Part shown: positions 1 through 10,417 of the stretch, piece after piece
Numbering within the stretch: position 1 is the stretch's first letter
How the letters are laid out: every line of letters begins with the position of its first letter
Assembly (NCBI GenBank): GCA_943735955.1
Contig: OX030955.1
Coordinates: 11,395,220-11,459,219 of the forward strand
DNA length: 64,000 bases
Reading direction: 5' to 3'
DNA from: Piscicola geometra
Lineage: Eukaryota > Annelida > Clitellata > Hirudinida > Piscicolidae
Translations under genes and position numbers: made by a program
The notes under the pieces: generated by a model
Told to the model about the DNA's origin: nothing
Databases searched by the model: none
What the model saw: only the letters and a program-made list of their open reading frames with translations

Positions 1-125
1 ATTCATTTCTGAGTACAATAGTTTAAAAAAATTACAAATAGATTTGAATTTGCCAAAGTTATAAACAAATATACATTGGGAGATTTTTTTGGCCCACATA
101 TAAATTTAGAATGTATATTTAGAAT
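1..125 (-). repeat. Terminal repeat of a CACTnTGGGnCC family MITE
   Basis: Read on the minus strand, this stretch runs from GTGGGCCAAAAAAATC through an AT-rich body containing TTTGTTTATAACTTTGGCAA. The same sequence lies at 39877-39990, and an inverted, more diverged version at 40230-40349; a further relative is at 35447-35575. In both ZMYM1-like hAT copies of the window it sits just past the transposase 3' end, so it was either part of that hAT or inserted in its ancestor. The left boundary is outside the window. Confidence 0.55.
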
Positions 126-1800
126 CTAAATATACACTGTGGACCATTTAGATAACATAAAATACCCTCTCTGCCTGTCCTCCTGCCCTCTCCCCACAGC
201 TCGTTTACTCCAATTTCCAAAAAGACCCTTTCGAATGTCTGACCGACTAGCAAATTCTTCTGCTAGTCTTTTCAAATCCAGACTGTCAAGTATATCCTGA
301 TGTGCATGACAAAGGGCCAGTGAATTCAAGCGAGGCTGTGTCATAGGTGCACGCAAGCAAGTCTTAAGACGCCGCAAAGCACTAAAAGATCTTTCTGCAG
401 TACATGACGCTGTTGGACACACAAGCATCAACCTGATCAATCTTTCAACCTAAGAAAACAAATGTCTGGCTTCCGTGATCATAGCTTGCATTATTTTTTT
501 CGTTGGTGTTAAAGTTCATTTTGGTCTTTAAACATAGTTAATTGTGAACAAAGACCAGTTTCATTTAACTCACGATACTGCTTGCAAATATCATGGTTCA
601 CTTAACCAGTCAGCAACATTGTCTCCAGCTGCAAGTATGAACGCAAACCAGGAGAATCTCGATCGAACCTTTCTGTGAGTTGCATGATTGCAATGTCTAT
701 GACAGCGTAATATGCTGCTCGATAATGTTCTTCAGGTGTTGTTGCTACTTAAGCTGGGCCCAACCCACAATACTTTTATGGAGGCTTTCGCACCCGAGGT
801 ACAGCAATCGGCTCGAGATCATATGCCAAAACCATACTGTTGACATCTCTGAAAATGGCGTTAAACTGTTCATATGATCGTAGGCGACGTAGTTTTTGCA
901 CAACTGAATCAGTCGCTGCAACCATTCCACTGACCTTGGCACTTGCTGATTGCAACGACTTGTTTAACTGTTCCAGAAGTGAAAACACCAAAACAACTAC
1001 CTTAAGAGCCAGTGCAGTAGTGCCCTGTTGAAAAAAGGTCTCAAGCCGTTCAGCTGTTTCATCAGCAGTACCACTGGAAGCAAGCTAACAAGTACCACTT
1101 AATAATGTTTAAGCACAGAAGACACTGTAGAAACTCTGGTCAGTCATTTTGTAGGACAAAGAAGTTTTACACTATACTTTTTATTCAGTGGCTCATCAGG
1201 AAAGGCAATTAAAAGAGACACTAAAACATCAATAAACTGCTTCTTGACCTTCCCTTAACGATTGTAAAAAGCACCTTACTTTTGGACAAACTGAAGTGAA
1301 TTGCTCACAAGGGATTTGCGGCAGCTGTGTGCTGGGCAAAAGATTTGCACAGTGTGCAGAACAGTCGGAAAACAATGCAAGCGGATGCTCACTCCTGATA
1401 ATAGCCTGACAACCATTATATCGGCCGTTCATGTTAGCAGCGCTTAGTTTTTCTATTGGTTGCATAATTCTGATCAGAAAATCTTTTACTACAGTAGATA
1501 ATGTTTTTCCGACCGTATCTGGGGGGCTGAATAAACCAATAAACTGTTCATTAACATTCAGAGCTTCATAAAAAAACGAATGCATATCGATTCCTGCTCT
1601 AACCCATTGCAGCCTTGTGTGGCGTCAACCACAACACCAAACTGGCTTGATTCGGCATTAACAGTGCACACTGTGTTTCTAACGATAGAATGAGCTAAAA
1701 GCCTCAGCATTTCTTTTTGGCAGTTATGCGATATGAAACTTGTAGTTTGATTTAACTACAACTTTAGTTAATGTTCGAAGCCTTTTGAAATTCATTAACC
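126..1800 (-). pseudogene. Broken hAT transposase, ZMYM1-like
   Basis: A decayed transposase of the hAT superfamily, of the kind annotated in many animals as zinc finger MYM-type protein 1-like. Two blocks are readable on the minus strand. The one at 1229-1585 has the central region with FIGLFSPPDTVGKTLS and NGRYNGCQAIIRSEHPLALF, then the SAHCANL motif. The one at 126-440 has the C-terminal dimerisation block with TAERSFSALRRLKT. Between them the frame is lost, although residues can be followed in other frames around 600-1060. Stops and frameshifts make it non-functional. The sequence is about 80% identical by eye to the plus-strand copy at 38240-39880, so both derive from one family. The DNA-binding N-terminus is not visible; the 5' flank runs into the C-rich repeat that starts near 1800. 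Confidence 0.8.
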
Positions 1801-2530
1801 TTGGTTCATTTAAAAAATAGAAAAGATCGATATTGAAGTGGACCTCAGAATCCCCCTATGAATATCGCCCATGCAAAATAAGTAGCACAATATGAATGAT
1901 TTTTTAAATAAAAATGTAAATCTGTCTGCTTGCAAAAAGTGAACCGATATTTTCTAAAAAGCATTCTGAATGTCTGCTTGCGAAAATTGAAATAATATAT
2001 TACTGAACAAAAATTCTCTTTCATGTTATGGTTGACGATTATGCTTGTATTAAGATAGGAGTTGAGAAATTATTGTATTTGTAAAACTGAGAAGGGTCCA
2101 TGTTAAGATAGACCCCAGGACCCCCCTAGCATTCCTGCTCATACATACTCACAATGTATTACTGTATTAGGATTTTGTATCCCATGGTTGACGATTAGGC
2201 TCGTATTAAAATTATAGTTGAGAAAAGTGTATTTTTAAAAGATAAAAAAAACTAGGTGAAGGAGTATTTAAGTAAGGAAAGAATATTTTTGTTTCAGACA
2301 GCTATCACTATAACTACACATACTCACAATGTATTATTGTATAAACATTCACTTTTATGCCATGGTTGACGATTATGCTCATATCCAAATAGAAATTTTT
2401 GAATACAAAAATTGAAAAAAAGTGGGGGGGGGTCCTTATTAAGGTGGACCCCCCCACTAAAAAAAAGTGGGGGGGTCCTGACCCCAGGACCCCCCCAGGA
2501 TCGCCGCCCATGATAATAAGAACAATAATT
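1800..2530. repeat. Tandem diverged units with C/G-rich runs
   Basis: Three diverged direct units share CATGGTTGACGATTATGCTC (near 2026, 2184 and 2360), each followed by a C-rich tract of the type GGACCCCCCCA; the last carries an inverted pair around AAAAAGTGGGGGG. A related inverted copy is at 25180-25560, and the beginning of the ZMYM1-like hAT copy near 38100-38180 carries the same GGGGTTCTG/GTCCACCTT border. It is best read as terminal or subterminal sequence of a transposon family tied to the hAT. No gene is visible. Confidence 0.6.
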
Positions 2531-2899
2531 TTCATCATTATAAAATAATGATTTTAAGGAAAGTATGATGTATGCATCAAAGTCACCTTTAATCATCTTG
2601 TTTCAAACACACATTCGTACTGGTTCCAGTTAAATATGATTTGAATTAATCTTATGAACGGTTGATCCACTCATCTGTCTATTAATTTATCTCTCCAACA
2701 CCCATTTCAACTATCTATCTATCTATTCACCTATCTCCGCATTTCTTTCATCTTCTATCACTCACTCTTCCTTCAAGTACTTACTAACATTTGTCCTTTC
2801 GATTCACTTTCACCTCTTCCTCCTGATTCATCGACATCCGTGATGGAGTTGAGAAGAAGGCTCCTCCTTTATTCCTCTCAACATCTCTGAAAGGGTAGT

Positions 2900-3010
2900 T
2901 GAATATGTAGGACTACTGTTTGAACATGATTAAGGATCCTATGTTTGAGTGCAAGTGACGCCTTAGCAACGCATAACTATGGGCCATAGGTGTGAATGAA
3001 AAGTCGAGAA
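2900..3010. repeat. Possible tRNA-like SINE fragment
   Basis: CCTATGTTTGAGTGC looks like a degenerate B box. A similar string (CCTATGTTTGAGTGCAACC, minus strand) sits at 45840-45925 beside an A-box-like TAGCTGAGTGTGTAGCGACT. Only short similarity supports this. The rest of 2530-3300 shows no coding exon, only a TCTA-rich simple tract near 2705-2735. Confidence 0.3.
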
Positions 3011-3339
3011 GGTTTTACGCCACTATAGAACAAAATGAATTGATCAGATACATGTAACAATGCTCTGCACTGATCAGAGACAATTTAATCTTGTTGCATA
3101 ATGGAAGAGGTTTGAACTTTGATTCAGTACGGCAAACCATTCAGCGCTGTTCTTATATGCCTCCTTCAAGTTGTTAGTGTGGTGACTTTGCAAAAAAATG
3201 TTCTCTCGCAATTGTGCTAATAAAAAACTAAATAATAAGGTAGGCTCTGAAGGTTCAATGATCACCTCCTTGGAATGCCACCATGAAGAATATCTTATAT
3301 AATTTATGTATTTGTTTAGGCAGCACTTTAAAATGATAC

Positions 3340-3371
3340 ACACACACACACACATACACACACACACACAT

Positions 3372-3404
<33 letters not shown>

Positions 3405-3405
3405 G
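3340..3405. repeat. (CA)n microsatellite ending in a splice acceptor
   Basis: An interrupted CA repeat runs directly into CACAG, the 3' splice site of the exon that starts at 3406. A second CA tract has the same relation to the next exon (4155-4279). Confidence 0.9.
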
Positions 3406-4179
3406 GTCCAATAGCGAGCATGCTGACGAATAAGTACGGCTGCAGGGTGGTGACGATAGCTGGATCCTTCATCGCCACCAGCGGCTTCATTATCTCCCTC
3501 TTCGCGCCCTCCATCTACTTCATGTACTTCTCATTCGGCATCGTCTCTGGTAGGTTTCTGTCTTTAATGCTGTGGTTTATGTTTTTGTTTTTTTTATATT
3601 GTTGTTATAAAAGTTCCAAAAACTGTTGTTGCGCAGTCTGGGGAGTATCGTTTAGACCAACTGCGCCGCTCTTGAGTTAGCTCATTCATTAGTATTCTGA
3701 ATTTTTTGGCAAATTCAAGATCTGGAGAGAACTTGCTTGATTGCCTTTTGACGTTTATTCCTCCAATAGCTGTTTCCGCATCTGCATCTTCTTTCCCGGC
3801 AGAAGGCAGTAAACAGGTGTTCATATGTACTGGCATTTTTTGCTTTCGTTGGCGTTTTGAATAATAAGTTCTGGAATGCGATGAAAGGAGACAGTATATA
3901 TTGCCACAAGCAAAAGAAGCGGCTTGATATCTGACACTATTTTTGCCTTTCTCCATTCTTCTTTTTCAAATCGAAAGTTTTGATCATCCATTTCAAAGCT
4001 TTTTTGAGCTCTAGCAGTTCCTGTTGTGTGTGTCTGTTTGCGAAAGAGCTCGTATTACGATTCTAACTCAGATGTTTACTGATGTTTAAAAATGAGTAAA
4101 TTTTTATTTTCGACTATATAAAAGCCAGAAAGGTCTGTTCATCGTCATAAAAATACATACACACACACCACACACACAT

Positions 4180-4221
<42 letters not shown>

Positions 4222-6272
4222 CCACTCACACATACACACACACGTACACACACCCACTCACTCATACACACACACACAGGCGTGGGGATCGGCATGACGT
4301 ACCTTCCAGCCATTGTGGCGGTTTCCTTCTGGTTCGAAGTGAAGCGGTCTCTAGCGACAGGTCTTGCGGTGTGTGGCTCAGGCATCGGAACGCTCCTCTT
4401 TGCGCCATTCACTCGTCTCCTGCTCGACAACTTCGGCTGGAAGGGCACCGTCCTCATCGACTCTGCCATCATGCTTAACTGCATCGCGTGTGGTCTGCTC
4501 TTCAAGCCGGTGACTGCAGAGGCGGTTGTCGAAGGGACAGAGCAGGAGATGCAGTTGTTAAACGACGTCTCCAAGAACACCATCAGCGCCAGCTTGCCCG
4601 ACGTCAACCCGCCCCGTCTTGAATTCCAGAGGAAGCGGTTCCAGTCGGAGAGTTACGCCGTCACTCCTAAGACGACCCAGACGCACTTGCGCAAGGACGC
4701 CTTCTACTCGGGCGACATCACGAAGCTGCCCATCTACTCGACCAGCAAGGAGGAGTACCAGAAGGCGATGACGTCCACCGAGCAGACCTTCCAGGCGCCC
4801 TCCAACAGAAACTTTCTGTGCAAGTACCTACCCAGCAAGGCGCAGATGGAGGAGATCATGGACCCGAGTCTCCTGTGCGACATACCCTTCCTCCTCTTCT
4901 GCATTTCCAACTTCCTCACATCCATCGGCTTCAGCGTGCCCTACATCTACCTGCCTGACAGGGGGCTACAGCAGGCCTGGGCGCAAGAGGGAGATCCTGC
5001 CACCAGTCGGAACAAACTCTCGATGCTCCTCTCCATCGTGGGCCTCCTCAACACTGTGGGCAGGGTGATCTTCGGATGGCTGGCTGACCGCAAGAACGTG
5101 AATCGACTGATGATGTACAACTCGGTGCTGGTGCTGTGTGGCATCTTCTGCATCCTCTCCTGCTTCTGCACCTCCTTTCTCACCCTCTCCATCTACGCAG
5201 GCCTCTATGGCTTCCTCATCGGTCAGTTCGTCCCTTTTTGTCAACGGTTTTTTTCCCAGGATTGTATCAAATTTATTTTATTTCATATATTTTTATCATC
5301 TGCTTCTCATCTGTGATCCATCCTGAGTTTGAACATTCGATAAAGTCATTGATTGAGCATTGAGTCATTGATTGAGCACATTAGCTTTATGGTTGTCGGA
5401 GTTTTGAAGTGTTGAAGTGCTCTTCTGGATGCTAATTCAATTATGTCTCAAGGACCCCAACCACCTCTCCACAACCACTCTAACTCATCTCATCATCATC
5501 TTCTGCACACCACTCATCTCTATATCATCTCAATATCATCACCATAATCATCATAATCACCATCATCATCACCATCATCGTCATCATCATCACCATCATC
5601 ATCATAATCATCATCACCATCATTATCTTCTGCACACCACTCACAATGGCAGGAGTATACGTGTGTTTGACTCCAGTGGTGCTGGTCGACCTGCTGGGTC
5701 TGGAGAAGCTTTCCAACGCCTTCGGAGTGGTCCTCCTCTTCCAGGGCCTCGGTGCCGTCATCGGCCCTCCCATTGCTGGTGGGTGGGTGGATAGTTGAGA
5801 CTTTGTTTGGTGGTGGTGATGATTATGATATTGGAGAGGCGGTGGTGATGATGATGATGGGGAAGAAGTTGTGTGTGATAATGAAGATGAGGTTTTGTGC
5901 GGTGTTGGTGATGATGATGAGAATGATGATGATGGTGGTGGAGAGATTATTTATCTTTCAATTGCGGAAGATTGCGATGAGGTATCTTAGTAATTATATT
6001 CTTATGCTCACGCGGTTCTGGCTCCCACATCCAAATCACCTTTATCTCCAGGCTACATCTTTGACGTGACGAACAACTACGACCTCTCCTTCCACTTCGT
6101 CGGCTTTTGCATCCTCATCTCAGGCCTCATGCTCTTCCCCATTCCCTGCATCGTCCGGCGATGGGGCACTCCCGGCTCTCCCAGGGATCTGGCCTATGGA
6201 AAGCGGAACTTCAAGCAGGCCAAAGGTGGTGACGATGCAGAGGCTGGTGCTAAAATGATTGTTCGTGCTTGA
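3406..6272 (+). CDS. SLC16 monocarboxylate-transporter-like protein (3' part)
   Basis: A plasma-membrane carrier of the major facilitator superfamily; SLC16 members move monocarboxylates or related small molecules, but the substrate cannot be told here. Four exons are supported: 3406-3549, 4280-5221, 5653-5778 and 6052-6272, with all junctions in phase 1 (G|GT or G|GC). They give 476 residues plus a stop. Family landmarks are [15 protein letters not shown] (TM3), [17 protein letters not shown] with [16 protein letters not shown] (TM4-5), a long polar loop, and the C-terminal bundle with [32 protein letters not shown] and IGPPIAG. This resembles the MCT9/12/14 group more than MCT1-4, by eye only. 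The initiator exon with TM1-2 is missing and presumably lies left of the window, beyond the hAT relic. Introns hold CA, CAT and GAT repeats. The tail is hydrophilic and ends at TGA. Confidence 0.88.
4155..4279. repeat. (CA)n microsatellite at the second acceptor
   Basis: About 125 bp of imperfect CA repeat end in CACACAG, the acceptor of the large transporter exon at 4280. Confidence 0.9.
5535..5640. repeat. (CAT/CAC)n microsatellite in an intron
   Basis: Imperfect trinucleotide tract in the third visible intron of the transporter gene. A complementary-type GATGATG tract lies at 5810-5945 in the following intron. Both produce long spurious reading frames rich in His or Met. Confidence 0.9.
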
Positions 6273-6299
6273 TTGTATGACTGTAGTGGTGCCATGAAC

Positions 6300-6590
6300 A
6301 GGGCTGCGTCAGTCAAAAACAGTCGTGTGTCAGTTAAGAACAATGGTGGGGGCAGTCAAAAACGGTGGTGTGTCAGTTAGGAACAATGGTGGTGTCAGTC
6401 AAAAACGGTGGTGTGTCAGTTAGGAACAATGGTGGTGTCAGTCAAAAACGGTGGTGTGTCAGTTAGGAACAATGGTGGTGTGTCAGTTAGGAACAATGGT
6501 GGTGTGTCAGTTAGGAACAATGGTGGTGTTTCAGTTAGGAACAATGGTGGTGTGTCAGTTAGGAACAATGGTGGTGGTGTCAGTCAGGAA
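6300..6590 (+). repeat. Minisatellite, ~22-24 bp unit
   Basis: Roughly a dozen units of GTGTCAGTTAGGAACAATGGTG type follow the transporter stop codon, with an alternating variant GTCAGTCAAAAACGGTGGTG in the first half. The most uniform units are at 6470-6570. It is probably in the 3' untranslated region or just downstream. Confidence 0.92.
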
Positions 6591-6599
6591 TGGAAAACT

Positions 6600-9178
6600 T
6601 CTGGTGTTAGCGACGTTGGGTGATGCAGTCTCTTCTGCTCTTCCACGCAGGCACTTCTTAATTTAATCAACATTTTTTAAGCTTATTTATTTATAATTAT
6701 TAATTATTTGTTGAGCTTTTTAGGTTAAAAATGTAATTAACACCCATGTATCTTCTCATTAACTGATGTACATTTTGCTTTGATTCTAAGCCTTTTCTTA
6801 AGAAACTGTTGAACACTTGGTTAGTTATTTCTTAATTGATTAGTTCTTCTATTACTTGCTCAATTTATTTATTTTAAATTGCCAATTATCCTAATGATTG
6901 CCACTCATTAGGATGCCAATGCACATTTAACGTCAATAAGGGCTTTCCAATCAACACATTTTTCTTCCCCCACAACTATCAGCTGATTTCATCATCGCAT
7001 CTTTTTAAACATCAACTTTATTCTATAATCCTTATCATCTTCTTCATCATGATCCTGTTCTTCATTGTATTCTTTTTTAGCATCATCATATATTCGTCAT
7101 AGTGTTGTATTTTAATGTATTGTATCATCATCATAATCATCATCATCATCATCGACTACACACCAATCCACAAGTTGCTTTGACTGAAATGGTTGAAAGT
7201 CTGCGGTAGAGAGGCATATACTTCGGTTTGTTCGCTGAATAAGCTCTCAGTCCAAAGGTTCGTGTGCGCCATTAGATAATTCTTTAAAGTGCAGCAGAGA
7301 TAATTGCCTGATCAATCCTACAAACGTCTGCACGCGTGACCATTTTAACCAAATCGATGTATCAACGATTAGCGCGCCTTTTTATGCCACCACTGACGTC
7401 AGAAACTTTAATTTGAGTCGTGCACTTTAACTCAATTTTACACAAAATAAATTAGTTTTAATTATCTAATTATTTGTGCTATCTTGCCTCCACTACCACA
7501 CTGATAAGGCCTCTCGAGGGCAAATGATCACGCATCAGTCGACACCCATTTTGACTCCTCGAGAGTGTTCTAATCTTAAGCGATTAACTTTTAATAAACT
7601 TGTGCTGCTTTTTGAGCTTTATTTTATTGTTTTCCTGAACGAATTTTAGCGTGGATGTGTTTGACAACAGATAAATGAATGGCGTTGCCTAAGAGCAGGC
7701 TGTACTTTCAAACGTAAATATGTGTGGAGGTCTCGAACACTGGGTTCTTACAATTGGTGATGATGATGATGATAAGGCGAGTATTTGAAAATAAATCATT
7801 TAAAATGTAAGTTACTTAACATGTTCAAGTATTTATATGCTGTAACAAGGAATTTCCAAACATTCGATTTTGTTTCATTTTGTGTTTCAAAGCTTGATAA
7901 TTGAGTGGCAACACTTCCTGACAGTGAAACACTCCTTGTGTCTTACTCCATCAGACTTTATCGTTCTAGAATTATTTTAATTAAATTTAGAATTTATCAT
8001 CCGTGGGTGTGATAGGAAAATATTGGTAGTGGCCATTAAAGGATCGAGACACGTCATATCTATTTCGATAGTCAACTTCATTCATCGTATTGAATTCACT
8101 CTCACTCATTTAAACGCTGTTATTTAATAACTGAGGGTATTATGCCATTATTTTAGCCATTATTTTCAGATAACAATTATTTAAATAAAACAATAACTGT
8201 TGTTCGGGACCAGTGTTGCATTGGTCTTCGGCATGTGCTGCTTTGGCATCATTATCTTATTTGAGGAAAACAAAAGTTTTGTTCTTATAGATTAGTATTG
8301 GTCGCCATGTGTAACATTCACTTTTTTAAATAAACAGTTAAAATTTATGTCAAAATATTCTCATGTTATTTCGAAAAAGAAGAGTGTCTGAGATTATAAA
8401 TGACCGTTGTCTCATACGATAATTAATTTTAAACAAATAATCTTATCGTGTTTAAATTTTAGATGAATTTTTAATCAATTATATCTAAACATAAAATTTC
8501 ATTAGCCATTAAATGTGTAGTGCTTCTGTGTATTTTGGTGTGTGTATAGCCTTCAATATATAGAGTTATTCTGTGTCTAAAAAAGGTATTCAAGCTTCAT
8601 TTGACAGAAATGAAAAAATCCACGTCGTCACGTTGAGCGCTTTTGTTCAATTTGCGAAGGGCGCTATACAAATAATTAGTGATTGATTGATTGATTGGTC
8701 ATACTCTCAAACAGTCTGTAAGTGCCCTGGCGATTGAAAATAATGTATTTTATTGTTTTCTTAATAGAATTTTTAGCGTAAATTTTGTTAAAATAAATAA
8801 ATAAAAGACATTGACTAAGAGAAAATTGTACTTTCAAACTTGTGGAAGACTCGAACACAGGGTGCTTCCAAGTGATGATGATGATGAGGCGATTATTTGA
8901 AAATGATTCTATTAAAAAAGAGTTACTTTACATGTCCAAGGATTTATATGCTCTAAAATAATGTTTCCAAACATAAGATTGTTTCATTTTCTCAAGATAT
9001 AAAACCGAAAATATTTCATGATACGGATAATGGATCAAACCTAAAATCAGATTTCAAAACTGAAAAGATTAGATTGTTCAGCTCATAATTTGAACTTTGT
9101 TTTTACTCAGGTTTTTAAAACTAAACAACTTATTCATTTTTAGAGATAATATAAATAGCAAAGTAGTTTACTATAAAT
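6600..9178. other. Gene-poor stretch with an ancient duplication
   Basis: No coding exon is recognisable. Two diverged direct copies of about 270 bp are visible, 7620-7890 and 8745-8990. Both run through TTTATTGTTTTC, ACTTTCAAAC, CTCGAACAC, GATGATGATGATGA, ATTTGAAAATGA and TTTATATGCT in the same order. A short LINE tail (8610-8697) lies immediately before the second copy. Simple CAT repeats occur at 7135-7155. Confidence 0.6.
8610..8697 (+). mobile_element. 3' tail of a CR1/L2-like LINE
   Basis: CACGTTGAGCGCTTTTG through GGGCGCTATACAAATAATT to GTGATTGATTGATTGATTG. It matches the 3' end of the longer LINE copy at 13464-14345. The family ends in (ATTG)n. Confidence 0.8.
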
Positions 9179-9448
9179 TTGCAATATTATTATTCTGATT
9201 ATGATGAGGATAATTATAATTATAAGGAGAAAATGACTTTATGCTGCGATGAAAAATCCTATTGGCACAACACCTGGTGTAAACCTAGTTGGGTAAAAAA
9301 ATCTGGGAAAGAAAATCTAAAAACTCGTGAGTTCCATGACGAAATAAAAAAGACGCTTCCGATGGATGAAAATGATATTTCTAATTTCGAAAAGAAAAAA
9401 ATTCCGGTTTCTAAATCGGACACCCTCACTTTTTGGAAACAAAGTTAA
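9179..9448 (+). CDS. Unassigned small ORF, 89 aa
   Basis: An open frame starting MQYYYSDYDEDNYNYKEK and rich in Lys, Asp and Tyr, with three Cys in the first third. No signal peptide, membrane segment or known motif is seen, and no homologous exon lies nearby. It is in AT-rich DNA between a LINE tail and the inverted-repeat element at 10418. It may be a chance frame; codon use cannot separate the two. Confidence 0.2.
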   Translation: MQYYYSDYDEDNYNYKEKMTLCCDEKSYWHNTWCKPSWVKKSGKENLKTREFHDEIKKTLPMDENDISNFEKKKIPVSKSDTLTFWKQS

Positions 9449-9449
9449 G

Positions 9450-10417
9450 TCATATCCAAAAATAAAATAAAAGCAACAGAACTTCTTGTTCAGACAACAA
9501 TAAATATTCTTAGAATGATTATTTTGGCATTTAGTTTGAGCATAAATGTTAAAACTAAAATTTTCATGGTGGTAATTAACTGAATTTCTAAAATATGATG
9601 ACTAGTATAATATTTCTAATAATAGAAAAACCAATGAGCAATAAACTTCACTATTTATCGATCTAATTTTTTTGAATTAGTTGAAAAAATATCTTTATTT
9701 TCATAAATTTGACAAAGAAAAATATTTAAAATGTGTGTATACATTGGTATTTTAAGTTAATTATGTAAATTAGTATTTTTAATATTAGTAAAAGAAATAA
9801 TCAATTGAGTGCTCTCATTATGCCTTCGTCAGACAATAAGTCGATGAAAAAATGTCTCGAGAGAAAATGAAAATCGTCAATGCTTTGTTGAGTTGCCATA
9901 ATGAGTTGGAGCATGCAATGTCCCTATAAATGCATTATATAACGAAACGCAACGAGTTGCATCTTGACATGCACTGATTATTGTTCGAGCCTTCGTGGAA
10001 AGCAAATGCAGGCAGGGATAACAAAAGTAGAGATATTCTGAGAGCCAGTTGAAGCTTTTAAGAAGACAGCCTTTTGTTTGTGAAGATCTTCAATCATTAA
10101 CCATTGTCGAATATTGTCGGAAAAGTAGAGTATGATTATGTGGGTGGTAAAATTAGCATGTTTTCCCTTTTATATTGATAACTGCTAATTCGCATGAAAA
10201 TTGGTGATGCAGAACCTTCTTTGAAGAGATTGTTTAGCTCAAGCCATTAACACCCGTTGGTTCAGACCAAGCATCACTGCACCAGAAGAAGAGCTGAGGC
10301 TTGAGAAGTCTACGTCACCTCAACTCGAAGTTCTAATGTGTTGCCGTTTGCTTGCCACTTTTCGATTTCCAAAAATTGTTGTTTCCATAATGCGCTGTTT
10401 GAATATTTTCAAAAAGT
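9450..10417. other. No gene seen
   Basis: AT-rich sequence with no recognisable exon, RNA gene or repeat border on either strand. Confidence 0.5.

Noticed and set aside
4947..5244. Minus-strand frames opposite the transporter exon
   Set aside because: Antisense shadows of a well-supported exon with no family motifs.
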